DNA of 64,000 nt from Chryseobacterium indologenes (GTDB taxonomy: Bacteria > Bacteroidota > Bacteroidia > Flavobacteriales > Weeksellaceae), in contig LAZY01000033.1 in the NCBI GenBank assembly GCA_001013295.1, positions 62,001-126,000 of the forward strand, written 5' to 3'. Shown here one piece after another: positions 17,352 to 26,350 of this stretch. The translations under genes were made by a program, and so were the position numbers. Every line of letters starts with the position of its first letter. Position 1 is the first letter of the stretch. The notes beneath the pieces are model-generated. The model ran no database searches, had not been told where the DNA came from, and was given only the letters and a program-made list of their open reading frames with translations.

Positions 17352-17377
17352 ATAAAAAAAGCACTCAAAATGAGTGC
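17352..17377 (-). terminator. intrinsic terminator after the endonuclease gene
   Basis: Stem 17361-17367 with 17371-17377; on the minus strand it ends in seven T residues. It separates the endonuclease gene from DUF6146. Confidence 0.8.
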
Positions 17378-17386
17378 CTGAATTTT

Positions 17387-18577
17387 TTATGGTTCTTTCT
17401 GGAGAACTACAAATGCGGGGAAGTGGTCACTATAGCCGCCTGTAAACTGATCTCCGTTCCAGGATCTGAAAGGGTATCCTTTGTAATTTCCTTCTTTATT
17501 CACCAGATAAGCCGGTGCAAAAATTTCTGTTTTGTAAATTGAGTATTCTTTTGTTACCTGATCAGAAACTACGTTCTTAGAAACGATGATCTGGTCAAAT
17601 AAGTTAGGAGCATCCTGGTAAGCTAATGATGCTACTCCTTTCTTATATAAAGGATACATCAGGTTAAGATAAGGTGTTTCTTCACTTAAATCTTTAGGGC
17701 TAGCCTGAGCTTTCAGGTGATTTTTTAAACTTGGGCTGATAGGATCGTCATTGAAGTCACCCATTGCAAAAAGTTTTGTTGTTGGATCTGCAGCTCTTAC
17801 GCTGTCCATCTGTTGCTTCAATAAAGCTGCTGCTGCATTTCTTTTAGGTAAAGAAATTGCTTCACCTCCTCTTCTTGAAGGCCAGTGGTTCATAAAGAAC
17901 GCTACTTTTTCATTATCTAAAAATCCTGTCACCACAAGAATATCTCTCGTGTATTCTCTTCTTCCGTTGTCACCGTAGATCACCAGTTCCTTTTTTAAAG
18001 AATTGGTAGGGGTAAATCTTCTTTTCTGATAGATCAGCGCCACGTCAATTCCTCTGTAATCATAAGAGTTATAATGGATGATTCCGTAATCGTATTTCTT
18101 TAAAGCTGGTTCATTGATAAGATCCTGGATAACCTGTCTGTTTTCCACTTCTATCAAACCTACTACTGCAGGAGCTGTCTTCGTATACTGTGCTCCCATT
18201 TCAGAAATTACTTTTGCTTCATTAGCCAGTTTAGCTTTGTATATTTTGGTACCATAGTTTTTTGCACTCTTTGGTGTAAATTCTTCAGAGCCACTTTGTT
18301 CTCTTACTACCTTTTTACCAATTAAAGCACCATCACTCCATGGTCCGTCATATTTTTCAGCGTCCAGAAATTTGATAGAATCAATAGGAATACTTCTGTG
18401 GAAGGCAGGATTCTTAATATCCTTGGTTCCATCAATATAATCTGCTGAACGAATCGTATCCCAAAGGTTTTCTACATTCAAAAAACCTACTGTAGCTACT
18501 TTTCTCAGTTTTCCCTGTTGTTGTGAGAATGCCATAATTGAAATAATGATGGCAAACAGACTCGAAAATCTCTTCAT
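17387..18577 (-). CDS. secreted endonuclease/exonuclease/phosphatase family protein
   Basis: A 396-residue exported protein with an N-terminal signal (MKRFSSLFAIIISIMAFSQ). The DNase I-like fold is marked by VGFLNVENLWDT near the start (metal-binding Asn/Glu), VVGLIEVENRQV, the central IDVALIYQKRRF, VAFFMNHWPSRRGG (catalytic His), FAMGDFNDDP (Asp/Asn) and SDHFPAFV (Asp-His). These residues are complete. Substrate could be DNA, RNA or phosphoesters. It is divergent from a TonB-dependent receptor and DUF5689 gene with a 254-bp shared region, suggesting a nucleic-acid or phosphate scavenging role (inference). Confidence 0.88.
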   Translation of the reverse strand: MKRFSSLFAIIISIMAFSQQQGKLRKVATVGFLNVENLWDTIRSADYIDGTKDIKNPAFHRSIPIDSIKFLDAEKYDGPWSDGALIGKKVVREQSGSEEFTPKSAKNYGTKIYKAKLANEAKVISEMGAQYTKTAPAVVGLIEVENRQVIQDLINEPALKKYDYGIIHYNSYDYRGIDVALIYQKRRFTPTNSLKKELVIYGDNGRREYTRDILVVTGFLDNEKVAFFMNHWPSRRGGEAISLPKRNAAAALLKQQMDSVRAADPTTKLFAMGDFNDDPISPSLKNHLKAQASPKDLSEETPYLNLMYPLYKKGVASLAYQDAPNLFDQIIVSKNVVSDQVTKEYSIYKTEIFAPAYLVNKEGNYKGYPFRSWNGDQFTGGYSDHFPAFVVLQKEP

Positions 18578-18612
18578 CCTCTTTAGAGTTATTATTAATG
18601 TTATTTAATCTG

Positions 18613-18620
18613 CAAATTTA
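18613..18620 (-). promoter_or_regulatory. possible -7 box for the endonuclease gene
   Basis: On the minus strand this reads TAAATTTG, 35 nt before the ATG at 18577. No clear -33 partner is seen. Confidence 0.4.
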
Positions 18621-18739
18621 CTTTTATTTTAATTCACTGCATTTTAAATATTTGTAAATTTATATGCAGTAATCTGAATATTTCTTATATAATGATTCTT
18701 AAAAGTTTGCAATGTTAAGAAAAAATAATGTTAAAAAAG

Positions 18740-18768
18740 TTGTTAATTACAAAATTTGACTAAATTTG
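18740..18768 (+). promoter_or_regulatory. predicted promoter of the TonB receptor-DUF5689 operon
   Basis: TTG (18740-18742), 18 bp, TAAATTTG (18761-18768), matching the Bacteroidota consensus. It lies 63 nt upstream of the receptor ATG in the region shared with the divergent endonuclease gene. Confidence 0.65.
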
Positions 18769-18831
18769 TGCCCCCAACTTTTAAACTGTTGAGAATTAAC
18801 AAGAAAAGTATTTAAAAAAATAAATATACTC

Positions 18832-21699
18832 ATGATTAAAAAACTATCATTAATCTCTTTATTCACTTTGCTGCCTGCGTCCTATTATTTTGCGCAGACA
18901 ACTGTGTTTGCGTATCTTAAGGATGCGGACGGGAAACCTGTTGAGCAGGCAAATGTGGATTTAAAAGGAGCAGGAAATGATGTAAAGGCGGACAAAATCG
19001 GTTACTTCCAGTTTGCTGATTTGATGCCGGGACATTATCAGATTATGGTTACAAAATCAAATTTTGAAACTAAAATTTTTGAATTTGACGTAACTACTAA
19101 TGAGAAAAGAAAAGATCTTGGAGTAATCACTCTTTATTCTGCATTGAATGGTGCAGATCAGGGTTTAGCTATCGTTGAAGATTCCGGCGAAAGCGATAGT
19201 GGAGGTGCACAGCAGACTGCTACAGTAGGATTGCTTCAGTCTTCACAGGATGTCTTCAACAGAATTGCCAGTTTTGATTTAGGACCATACTGGTTCCGTC
19301 CGAGAGGAATTGACAGCAGAACCGGTGAAAACATGATCAACGGGGTTTCTATGGCCGGTGCAGACAATGGAGACGTAGACTTCAGCACATGGGGCGGTTT
19401 GAACGAAATTACCCGTTACCCGGAAATCGCTACTAATCATGCCCCTTCCGAATATGCTTTCGGGGGAGCTACTGGTGTATTTTACAAAAATACGAAAGCC
19501 AGTGAGTATAGAAAAGGAAGTCAGTTGACTTACTCTCTTACGAACAGAAATTATACCAACAGATTATCTTACAGATTCTCTTCCGGAATGAATAAAAACG
19601 GATGGGCATTTACAGGGATGATCGCCAGAAGATGGGCTCAGGAAGGAATCCAGGATGGTACAGCATACGATGCATACAGTGGATACCTTGGAATTGAGAA
19701 GAAATTCAGCGATAGACACACAATGACATTCAATGCTATTGGTTCTAAATATGCAAGAAGTTCTTCCAGCCCGAGTACTCAGGAAGTATATGACTTCAGA
19801 GGTGTTCATTACAACTCATATTGGGGATGGCAAAACGGAGATAAGAGAAATGAAAGGGTAAAAAGAGGATTCCAGCCAATGTTCCAATTACAGGACTTCT
19901 GGAAAATCAATAAGAACTCTCAATTGTGGACCTCTGTTTCTTACCAGTTTGGTAAAGAATACAGCTCAAGGTTAGATTGGTACAGAGCACCTAACCCGTC
20001 ACCTACTTATTACCGTAACCTGCCAAGCTGGTTCAAAAATAATCCTAATTCACAAGGAGATTTAGACCTACTTACGAATTGGTGGACTAATAATGACCAG
20101 GCTCACACTCAGATTAACTGGGATAATCTTTATACAGCCAACAGAAGTGAAAACCTTTACAGACCGGAATTCGGTGGAAAAAGAGCGGCTTACTTCCTTG
20201 TGGATGATGTAAAAGATGATAAAGTATTGAATGTAGCAACACATTATACTTATAACTTCAGCGATACTTCGCGTTTTATTTTAAATTTATCTTACCAGAA
20301 TTACAGATCTGAGCAGTACAGAGAGGTAAATGACTTGTTAGGAGCTGATTTTGCTCTAAACATGGACCCTTTTGCCAATAATTTGACTGGTGGAAACACT
20401 TGGGGTAAATTCAATACCAGAGAAAGCGATGCTGATGTAGCGAAAAGAAGAGGAGATAAAATCGGATATGATTATATTTTCAGAAGACAGGAGTTCAAAG
20501 TAAATCCTGCGTTCAAATTCTCTACTGGTAAATTTGATGTTTTTGTTTCCGGATTATTCGGATATACAAACAACAACAGAGAAGGTAAGTTCCAACACTA
20601 TCTGTATGAGTCATCTTACGGAAAGGGTGAAGACAAAAACTTCTGGAATGTTGGGGTTAAAGGTCAGGTTACTTATAGAATCAACGGTAGAAACTTCCTT
20701 GTTTATAACGGGGCATACTTCTCACAATCTCCATTCCTGAACGATATTTATTTCAATACAAGAGTAAGTGGTGTTACCACTCCGGGAATCAAGAATGTAG
20801 TGATTGATGCTAATGATTTGAGTTATGTAATCTCAACGCCAATCATTAAACTTAGATTGACAGGATACCTTGTAAATACTCAAAACGAAACCAGTGTACA
20901 GAGATATTTTGCACAAGGTGTGAAATTGACAACTCTTGACGAAAACGGTGGTCAGGCTCCTGTTCAGGATGGTGCATTTATTACTCAGGTATTGGCTGGT
21001 GCCAACAAGAGAAATATGGGTGTGGAACTTGGTGCTCAGGTAAAACTGACTCCTACATTGACGGCTAGTGGACTATTAAGTCTAGGTCAATATACTTATA
21101 CCAACAACCCTACGGTTTATTTCGCATCTGATGCCGTTGGAACCTTCAGAGAACTTGACGGTAACGGAAATATCGTATCAAGATCTTATACCAACATGGG
21201 TGAGGCTACTCTGAAAAACTACAGACAGGGAGGTACTCCTCAGGAAGCATATACTTTAGGTCTTCGATACAGCAGCCCTAAATACTGGTGGTTGGGAGCA
21301 ACCTGGAACTATTTCGGACACTCATTCTTAGATCCGTCTCCGGTAACCAGAACAGCTAGATTCTATACCAATCCAACTACACCTGGAGTTCCTTATGACG
21401 GAGTATCACCAGAAGAATTGGCAAGAGTTCTTACTCCTACAAAACTTCCTAGTGCATTCTTCCTGAATGTAAATGCTGGAAAATCTTGGATGATCGGTAA
21501 GTACTATGTATTGGTATCAGGTTCTGTGAATAACCTTCTTAACAACAGAAACTATATCACAGGAGGATTCGAGCAGACCAGAAACGTTAATTATAATGAT
21601 TATACAAAAGATTATGACAGCGGTAATATGGTATTTGCTCCTAAATACTGGTATAACCAGGGAAGATCTTATTTTGTTAACCTTCAGTTCAGATTCTAA
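18832..21699 (+). CDS. TonB-dependent receptor with carboxypeptidase-regulatory-like domain
   Basis: A 955-residue outer-membrane importer. After the signal peptide (residues 1-22) comes a CarboxypepD_reg-like beta-sandwich (about 23-90, DADGKPVEQANVDLKG and YFQFADLMPGHYQI), a plug domain (about 130-230, with SRTGENMINGVSMAG), and a 22-strand barrel ending in the aromatic-rich terminus NQGRSYFVNLQFRF. Such receptors import large substrates with TonB energy. It is followed after 25 bp by a DUF5689 lipoprotein and stands divergent from a secreted nuclease, so a nucleic acid degradation product is a plausible substrate (inference). Confidence 0.93.
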   Translation: MIKKLSLISLFTLLPASYYFAQTTVFAYLKDADGKPVEQANVDLKGAGNDVKADKIGYFQFADLMPGHYQIMVTKSNFETKIFEFDVTTNEKRKDLGVITLYSALNGADQGLAIVEDSGESDSGGAQQTATVGLLQSSQDVFNRIASFDLGPYWFRPRGIDSRTGENMINGVSMAGADNGDVDFSTWGGLNEITRYPEIATNHAPSEYAFGGATGVFYKNTKASEYRKGSQLTYSLTNRNYTNRLSYRFSSGMNKNGWAFTGMIARRWAQEGIQDGTAYDAYSGYLGIEKKFSDRHTMTFNAIGSKYARSSSSPSTQEVYDFRGVHYNSYWGWQNGDKRNERVKRGFQPMFQLQDFWKINKNSQLWTSVSYQFGKEYSSRLDWYRAPNPSPTYYRNLPSWFKNNPNSQGDLDLLTNWWTNNDQAHTQINWDNLYTANRSENLYRPEFGGKRAAYFLVDDVKDDKVLNVATHYTYNFSDTSRFILNLSYQNYRSEQYREVNDLLGADFALNMDPFANNLTGGNTWGKFNTRESDADVAKRRGDKIGYDYIFRRQEFKVNPAFKFSTGKFDVFVSGLFGYTNNNREGKFQHYLYESSYGKGEDKNFWNVGVKGQVTYRINGRNFLVYNGAYFSQSPFLNDIYFNTRVSGVTTPGIKNVVIDANDLSYVISTPIIKLRLTGYLVNTQNETSVQRYFAQGVKLTTLDENGGQAPVQDGAFITQVLAGANKRNMGVELGAQVKLTPTLTASGLLSLGQYTYTNNPTVYFASDAVGTFRELDGNGNIVSRSYTNMGEATLKNYRQGGTPQEAYTLGLRYSSPKYWWLGATWNYFGHSFLDPSPVTRTARFYTNPTTPGVPYDGVSPEELARVLTPTKLPSAFFLNVNAGKSWMIGKYYVLVSGSVNNLLNNRNYITGGFEQTRNVNYNDYTKDYDSGNMVFAPKYWYNQGRSYFVNLQFRF

Positions 21700-21724
21700 T
21701 AAATAAATTTAAAAATTGAAAACA

Positions 21725-23137
21725 ATGAAAAATATATATTTTAAAGCGGCTATATTCACAGCCCTGTCCATGTTGACATTTTCGTCTTGTGTAAAGACGG
21801 ATGATTACGATGTTCCGGAAATCAAATGTACCAACAGATTTGCTGCTGCAAACCATAAATTATCAGATCTTGCAACGATCGCTAAAGCTAAGCCTACTGC
21901 AGCTGATATTATTACAGAAGATTACATCGTTGAAGCTTATGTGTCTTCAAGTGATGAATCAGGAAACATCTATAAGATTATGTTCCTTCAGGATAAGCCT
22001 GAAAACCCTACACAAGGTATCGAATTGGATATTGATGCTGGAAGCCAGTATTTATCTTTCCCAACAGGAGCTTTACTGAGAATAAACCTTAAAGGGCTTA
22101 TTGTTCAGGCTTCCAATGGAAATATTAAAGTAGGATCTTATGACCCGAACTATGTAATTGGTAGAATCAGCCAAAATAAAGTTTCTGATTATGTAGCAAG
22201 AGTTTGTGACGGGCAGAAGCCGATTGTTGCTGTTATGAAGCCATTAGAATTCAACTCAGTTGCAGACGCTCTTAAAGATGGTGCTCACATCAACCAGCTT
22301 GTAAAAATTAAGAATGTTCAGTTTGAAGATGCTGAATTAACTAAAAACTTTGCTGATGATAATGGGACTGGTGATCGTTATATCGTAGATAAAAAAGCAG
22401 CAAGATTAGACCTTCGTTTCAGTAACTTTGCAACATTTGCTAAGTCTCCGATCGCTCCTAAATATGAAAAGAGTGGTGATATTGTACTTATTTTGAGCCG
22501 TTATACAAGCCCAAGTAACCCAACGACTCCAACATTTACGGAGCAGGCTTATATCAGAGATCTTTATGACCTGAACTTCCCTAACCCAAGATTCAACCCA
22601 GGTGAGCCGGAAGCTCCTTCTGCTTCTGCAGTAAATCTTTTTGCAGGATCTGATTTTGAAGATTGGGCATCTTTCTTATCAAGTGTAAACAGTTTCGGAC
22701 TTAAGCCTTATGCAACACAAGGAGTTGGTTTAGGATATAACAATTCAAATTCACTTCAGCTTAAAGGAATACCTACAGCCAATGATTATGTATTTACATC
22801 CATTGCTACTACAGGAATTCCAGCTACTCCGAAGAGAATCACAATGCGTATCAAAGGTACTGCAACAGGAAAAACTCTTTCTTTCAACGTGTATAAAGCT
22901 GGAGGAGGTTTCTATGTATTCAATTTAGGAACATTCTCTACAGGTGCTACTTTAGGAGTAGAGTCTGCCAACTCATATACAGGTTCTATCAACACGAATG
23001 GACAATGGAGACTGGTTGAGCTTACTCTTACAGGTCTTCCTGATGTAAACGTTACAGCTGGAAAAGATATGTTTGCTATCAAAACAGGTACCGGAGGAAA
23101 TTATGATGTTCAGATTGACAACATCAAAATTGAGTAA
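21725..23137 (+). CDS. DUF5689 domain surface lipoprotein
   Basis: A 470-residue predicted lipoprotein starting MKNIYFKAAIFTALSMLTFSSC (Cys22). An in-frame TTG lies 9 bp upstream, but the ATG at 21725 gives the signal peptide. The DUF5689 region (about 45-280) contains DYIVEAYVSSSDESGNIYK, DIDAGSQYLSFPTGALLRINLKG and a later block with ARLDLRFSNFATFAK. The C-terminal 170 residues (from about 300) look like a carbohydrate-binding-type beta sandwich (LFAGSDFEDWASFLSS, then VQIDNIKIE). It is the partner of the preceding TonB receptor in the manner of SusD-like proteins, though it is not homologous to SusD. Function is inferred from position. Confidence 0.82.
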   Translation: MKNIYFKAAIFTALSMLTFSSCVKTDDYDVPEIKCTNRFAAANHKLSDLATIAKAKPTAADIITEDYIVEAYVSSSDESGNIYKIMFLQDKPENPTQGIELDIDAGSQYLSFPTGALLRINLKGLIVQASNGNIKVGSYDPNYVIGRISQNKVSDYVARVCDGQKPIVAVMKPLEFNSVADALKDGAHINQLVKIKNVQFEDAELTKNFADDNGTGDRYIVDKKAARLDLRFSNFATFAKSPIAPKYEKSGDIVLILSRYTSPSNPTTPTFTEQAYIRDLYDLNFPNPRFNPGEPEAPSASAVNLFAGSDFEDWASFLSSVNSFGLKPYATQGVGLGYNNSNSLQLKGIPTANDYVFTSIATTGIPATPKRITMRIKGTATGKTLSFNVYKAGGGFYVFNLGTFSTGATLGVESANSYTGSINTNGQWRLVELTLTGLPDVNVTAGKDMFAIKTGTGGNYDVQIDNIKIE

Positions 23138-23170
23138 TCCTTAAACAGATATTCTTAATTTCACTATAAC

Positions 23171-23204
23171 AAAAAAGTTGGCTCATATGGGCCAACTTTT
23201 TTTG
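23171..23204 (+). terminator. intrinsic terminator after the DUF5689 gene
   Basis: A 12-bp stem (23171-23182 with 23191-23202) and flanking A/T runs on both sides. Confidence 0.85.
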
Positions 23205-23257
23205 TTATAAATAATCATTGTTCAGTCAGGAAAAAATATATATCTTTCGAAATAACT

Positions 23258-23722
23258 ATGAGAAATCTTAAAGAAGAACATTATCTGCTAATCATGGGGT
23301 TTATCGGGCTTATTGTAGCAATGGTCTATAAAGGGTATGACAACAGGAATGAGCCGAATGAAAAAATGCTTAAAAATACCAAGTATACGGTAGTCAAAAT
23401 TATATCTGATTTTTATGGCAATAGAGGAGTTAGAAACGGGTATGATTACAGATTTCTATATGAAAACGGGTTTAAAGAAGGACATATAGACGGTGAATTT
23501 GTTTTTGGAAGAAAATACCTTGTCGCTTATGATTCTACCAATATTAGAAACGGATATATCATACTGGATAAGTTTGATGTGACGGACTCATTGTCGAAAT
23601 ATCATATTGAATATACCCAGGGAGGTTATCGTGATGGTTGGTCGCTAGAGAAAATGCCTTTCCAGTATGATAAAAGCGATATTGAATATGCGGTGAGAAC
23701 GGCAGTGCTTGGTTTCCAATAG
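23258..23722 (+). CDS. hypothetical single-helix membrane protein
   Basis: A 154-residue protein with one hydrophobic segment near the N-terminus (about 9-25, LLIMGFIGLIVAMVY), followed by a soluble Tyr/Gly/Asp-rich domain (TVVKIISDFYGNRGVRNGYD, VFGRKYLVAYDS). It resembles small flavobacterial proteins of unknown function; I recognise no family. It stands alone between two terminators. The orientation would place the domain on the periplasmic side if the helix is an uncleaved anchor. Confidence 0.65.
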   Translation: MRNLKEEHYLLIMGFIGLIVAMVYKGYDNRNEPNEKMLKNTKYTVVKIISDFYGNRGVRNGYDYRFLYENGFKEGHIDGEFVFGRKYLVAYDSTNIRNGYIILDKFDVTDSLSKYHIEYTQGGYRDGWSLEKMPFQYDKSDIEYAVRTAVLGFQ

Positions 23723-23736
23723 ATCAATAAAAACAA

Positions 23737-23765
23737 AAACCACCGCATCAGCAGTGGTTTTATTA
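23737..23765 (+). terminator. intrinsic terminator
   Basis: Stem 23737-23743 with 23754-23760, followed by a T-rich tract. It closes the hypothetical gene ending at 23722 and may also act on the convergent DUF6702 gene. Confidence 0.75.
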
Positions 23766-23784
23766 TTTTTAAAATTATTCTCCG

Positions 23785-24255
23785 TTAAAAAGATACTTCG
23801 TTCACTTCTTTTCCCCGTTGAAAATTCATCATTTTCTGGTTGCCTTTGTATCCGATACTCACCAGATTGATCTGCTTAGGAAAAGCGCTTAAAAGGATCG
23901 TATTTTTAATCTTTAAGGTGTTGATGTCCGTAATGCCTCCGGTTTCAAAATACACCCATACAGTTTCTCCGCTGACCTGGCTTCCTGTGAAAGTAATCGT
24001 CTTGGGAGCCCCATTTACAAATACATCAAAATTATTGTTCACATATTTTTTTACTTCTGCTTCAAATCCGGCTGTATTCGGGTTGATCTTTATAGCATCA
24101 GAGATATGGGCTGTATTCATTTTTGTAGTAAACTTCAATGTCTTGCTTCCATCAATATACTCTACTTTGGTCATTGAAGAGAAAAAGTCTACATACATAA
24201 AACTCATTAACACAAAAAGTGTTAAAATTCCTGATATATATAAAAGTTTTTTCAT
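23785..24255 (-). CDS. DUF6702 family exported protein
   Basis: A 156-residue protein beginning MKKLLYISGILTLFVLMSF, an N-terminal signal or anchor. The soluble part is beta-rich (MTKVEYIDGSKTLKFTTKM, then IDNTLKIKNTILL-like strands) and matches my memory of DUF6702, a Bacteroidota family of about this size found in the periplasm with no known function. An upstream in-frame start at 24279 is not preferred, because it would add eight residues before the signal. It is 58 bp downstream of the LOG gene. Confidence 0.75.
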   Translation of the reverse strand: MKKLLYISGILTLFVLMSFMYVDFFSSMTKVEYIDGSKTLKFTTKMNTAHISDAIKINPNTAGFEAEVKKYVNNNFDVFVNGAPKTITFTGSQVSGETVWVYFETGGITDINTLKIKNTILLSAFPKQINLVSIGYKGNQKMMNFQRGKEVNEVSF

Positions 24256-24313
24256 CTTAATTAATAGATTTACAATCATGCTTGCTAGTTATAGTTCACA
24301 AATAATATGCCAA

Positions 24314-25066
24314 TTAGAAATTTACATTCACAGAATACTTATCATAAAAAGCTTTAATATGAGCCACAGCCTCATCAGCCGTATCTACCACACGATAAAG
24401 ATCGAGGTCGTCTTCTGCAATCATTCCTTCTTTCAGTAAGGTTGCTTTGAACCAATCCAGCAATCCTCCCCAAAATTCGCTTCCTACTAATACAATCGGA
24501 AATTTACCGATTTTATTGGTTTGAATAAGGGTCAATGCTTCAGTAAGCTCATCCAGCGTTCCGAAGCCTCCGGGCATTACTACAAATCCCTGAGAATATT
24601 TTACAAACATTACTTTTCTCACGAAAAAGTAATCGAAATTCATGGAGTATGATTTGTTGATGTAAGGATTGAAATGCTGTTCGAAAGGAAGGTCGATGTT
24701 AAGGCCTATAGATTTTCCTTTGGCATTGAACGCGCCTTTATTTCCAGCTTCCATGATCCCGGGACCGCCTCCGGTAATGATTCCGAAGCCCAGTTTGGTG
24801 ATCTTTTCAGCAATTTCCACTGCCATTTCGTAGTATTTGTTTTCCGGTTTCAGCCGTGCCGAGCCAAATATAGATACACATGGGCCGATCTTAGCCAGTT
24901 TTTCGTAGCCATCTACAAATTCAGCCATGACCTTGAAGACCATCCAGCTGTCTTTGGTGATTGTTTCATCCCATGTTTTTTGTCTGAAACTGTTGTGCAG
25001 TTTTGTTTCGTTAATGTCAAGTTCCGGATTTACTAAACTTTCATCCCTAGTTCCATCAATTTCCAT
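24314..25066 (-). CDS. LOG family protein (TIGR00730, Rossmann fold)
   Basis: A 250-residue protein of the LOG/lysine-decarboxylase-like family; members are cytokinin riboside 5'-monophosphate phosphoribohydrolases or nucleotide-processing enzymes. The family motifs GGGPGIME (99-106) and PGGFGTLDE (165-173) are both complete, with VSIFGSARLKP upstream and the LTLIQTNKIGKFPIVL strand after. It lies 8 bp downstream of the MurU-like nucleotidyltransferase on the same strand. The bacterial substrate is not known in this genus. Confidence 0.9.
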   Translation of the reverse strand: MEIDGTRDESLVNPELDINETKLHNSFRQKTWDETITKDSWMVFKVMAEFVDGYEKLAKIGPCVSIFGSARLKPENKYYEMAVEIAEKITKLGFGIITGGGPGIMEAGNKGAFNAKGKSIGLNIDLPFEQHFNPYINKSYSMNFDYFFVRKVMFVKYSQGFVVMPGGFGTLDELTEALTLIQTNKIGKFPIVLVGSEFWGGLLDWFKATLLKEGMIAEDDLDLYRVVDTADEAVAHIKAFYDKYSVNVNF

Positions 25067-25074
25067 TGCAAAAA

Positions 25075-25788
25075 TTATTTAAAATATTTTTCGGCTTCTA
25101 TTACAGATTCCGGTCGCCCTACATCTATAAGAATATCCTGATGTAAAAAGCCGTGAATATGCTCGGTTTGCATCAGATCCAGATACTCTTCCATAATAGA
25201 AAATTTGCCTGTTCTTTTTATTTTTTCGAAGATCACAGGATTGATACAATGAACACCACTGAATGCAAGAGCTTTAAACCCCTTGTTGAACTCAGCCAGT
25301 CGCTGTTCTCCCGTCTGTACATTCAGCCAGCCCCTCAAAACACTATCATCATTGAAAAGAAGTTTTCTTGAACTTTCTCTGTCTGAAACTGCTAAAGTAG
25401 CAAAATCTTTTATCTTTTTATGATATTCTACTAAAGCATTGATATTTATATTGGTTAAAATATCAGCATTCATGATCAGAAAATCTTCTCCGTGATCAAG
25501 AAACTTTCTTGCAAAAATCAAGCCGCCGCCGGTTTCCAGCAATTCATTGGTTTCATCAGAGATCTCGATCTTACATCCGAAATTATCATTTTTATTGAGA
25601 AAATCAACGATCTGATCCCCAAAATGATGGATGTTGATGACAAAATCTTTTATTCCGAAGCTTTTCAGATAATTGATATTTCTTTCCAAAAGGGGAACAT
25701 CATTTACTTTTGCCAGAGCTTTTGGATGATGATCTGTAAACGGTTTAAGCCTGGTGCCTTTTCCCGCTGCGAAAATTAGAGCCTTCAT
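25075..25788 (-). CDS. MurU-like sugar-1-phosphate nucleotidyltransferase
   Basis: A 237-residue nucleotidyltransferase with the family start MKALIFAAGKGTRLKPFTDHHPKAL (binding loop GKGTRLKPFT), then ETGGGLIFARKFL and the metal-binding region IMNADILT. It resembles MurU, which makes UDP-MurNAc from MurNAc-1-phosphate, more than GlmU since it lacks the C-terminal acetyltransferase domain. It sits in a cluster with an AmgK-like kinase (26787) and a RapZ C-domain gene, the same pairing used for MurNAc recycling in Pseudomonas (known there). Substrate here is inferred. Confidence 0.82.
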   Translation of the reverse strand: MKALIFAAGKGTRLKPFTDHHPKALAKVNDVPLLERNINYLKSFGIKDFVINIHHFGDQIVDFLNKNDNFGCKIEISDETNELLETGGGLIFARKFLDHGEDFLIMNADILTNININALVEYHKKIKDFATLAVSDRESSRKLLFNDDSVLRGWLNVQTGEQRLAEFNKGFKALAFSGVHCINPVIFEKIKRTGKFSIMEEYLDLMQTEHIHGFLHQDILIDVGRPESVIEAEKYFK

Positions 25789-25854
25789 ATGGTGATAAAT
25801 AAGAGGTGATACATAATGAATGATATAATAAGTATAAGAATTACTTACCGCTCA

Positions 25855-26271
25855 TTACTGATTACCGATGTTGAGTTGGGGTTGTTCATCGTGATGGATG
25901 CTTACTTCCGTTCCTTCCGGATATTTTTCTTTAATGAATTCAGCGATTTTTATTGCAGAATACACTGATCTGTGCTGGCCGCCCGTACATCCGAAATTGA
26001 TCTGTAAATGTTCAAATCCTCTTGCCAGATAATCCTCAATATTGATGGATACCAGAGACTTTATCAATTCAAGAAATGTAGGCATTTCAGTTTTCGTTTC
26101 AAGGTATTCCTGAACGCCAATGTCATTTCCGGTTTGGCTTTTATATTCTTCAATTCTTCCGGGATTTAAAATTCCTCTGCAATCAAAGGCAAAACCTCCA
26201 CCGTTTCCTGATGGGTCTTTGGGAATTCCTCCTTTCTTGTACGAAAAACTGTGTATGTCGATGTGTAGCAT
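25855..26271 (-). CDS. RapZ C-terminal domain protein
   Basis: A 138-residue protein that corresponds to the C-terminal domain of RapZ only; the P-loop ATPase half is absent. The signature INFGCTGGQHRSVY (GCTGGQHRS at 94-102) is complete, with SYKKGGIPKDPSGNGGGFAFDCRGILNPG upstream. In E. coli, RapZ binds glucosamine-6-phosphate and controls the sRNA GlmZ; this domain is the sensing and RNA-binding part there. In Bacteroidota the stand-alone form is common, and its role is unknown. It is followed after 66 bp by the MurU-like gene. Confidence 0.85.
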   Translation of the reverse strand: MLHIDIHSFSYKKGGIPKDPSGNGGGFAFDCRGILNPGRIEEYKSQTGNDIGVQEYLETKTEMPTFLELIKSLVSINIEDYLARGFEHLQINFGCTGGQHRSVYSAIKIAEFIKEKYPEGTEVSIHHDEQPQLNIGNQ

Positions 26272-26350
26272 TGTATTGTTAGTTATTTTATTTGAACCTT
26301 TAAGGTATTTTAAGTTTTTAAGGTAAGTTAAGATTTTGATAAATCAAAAT

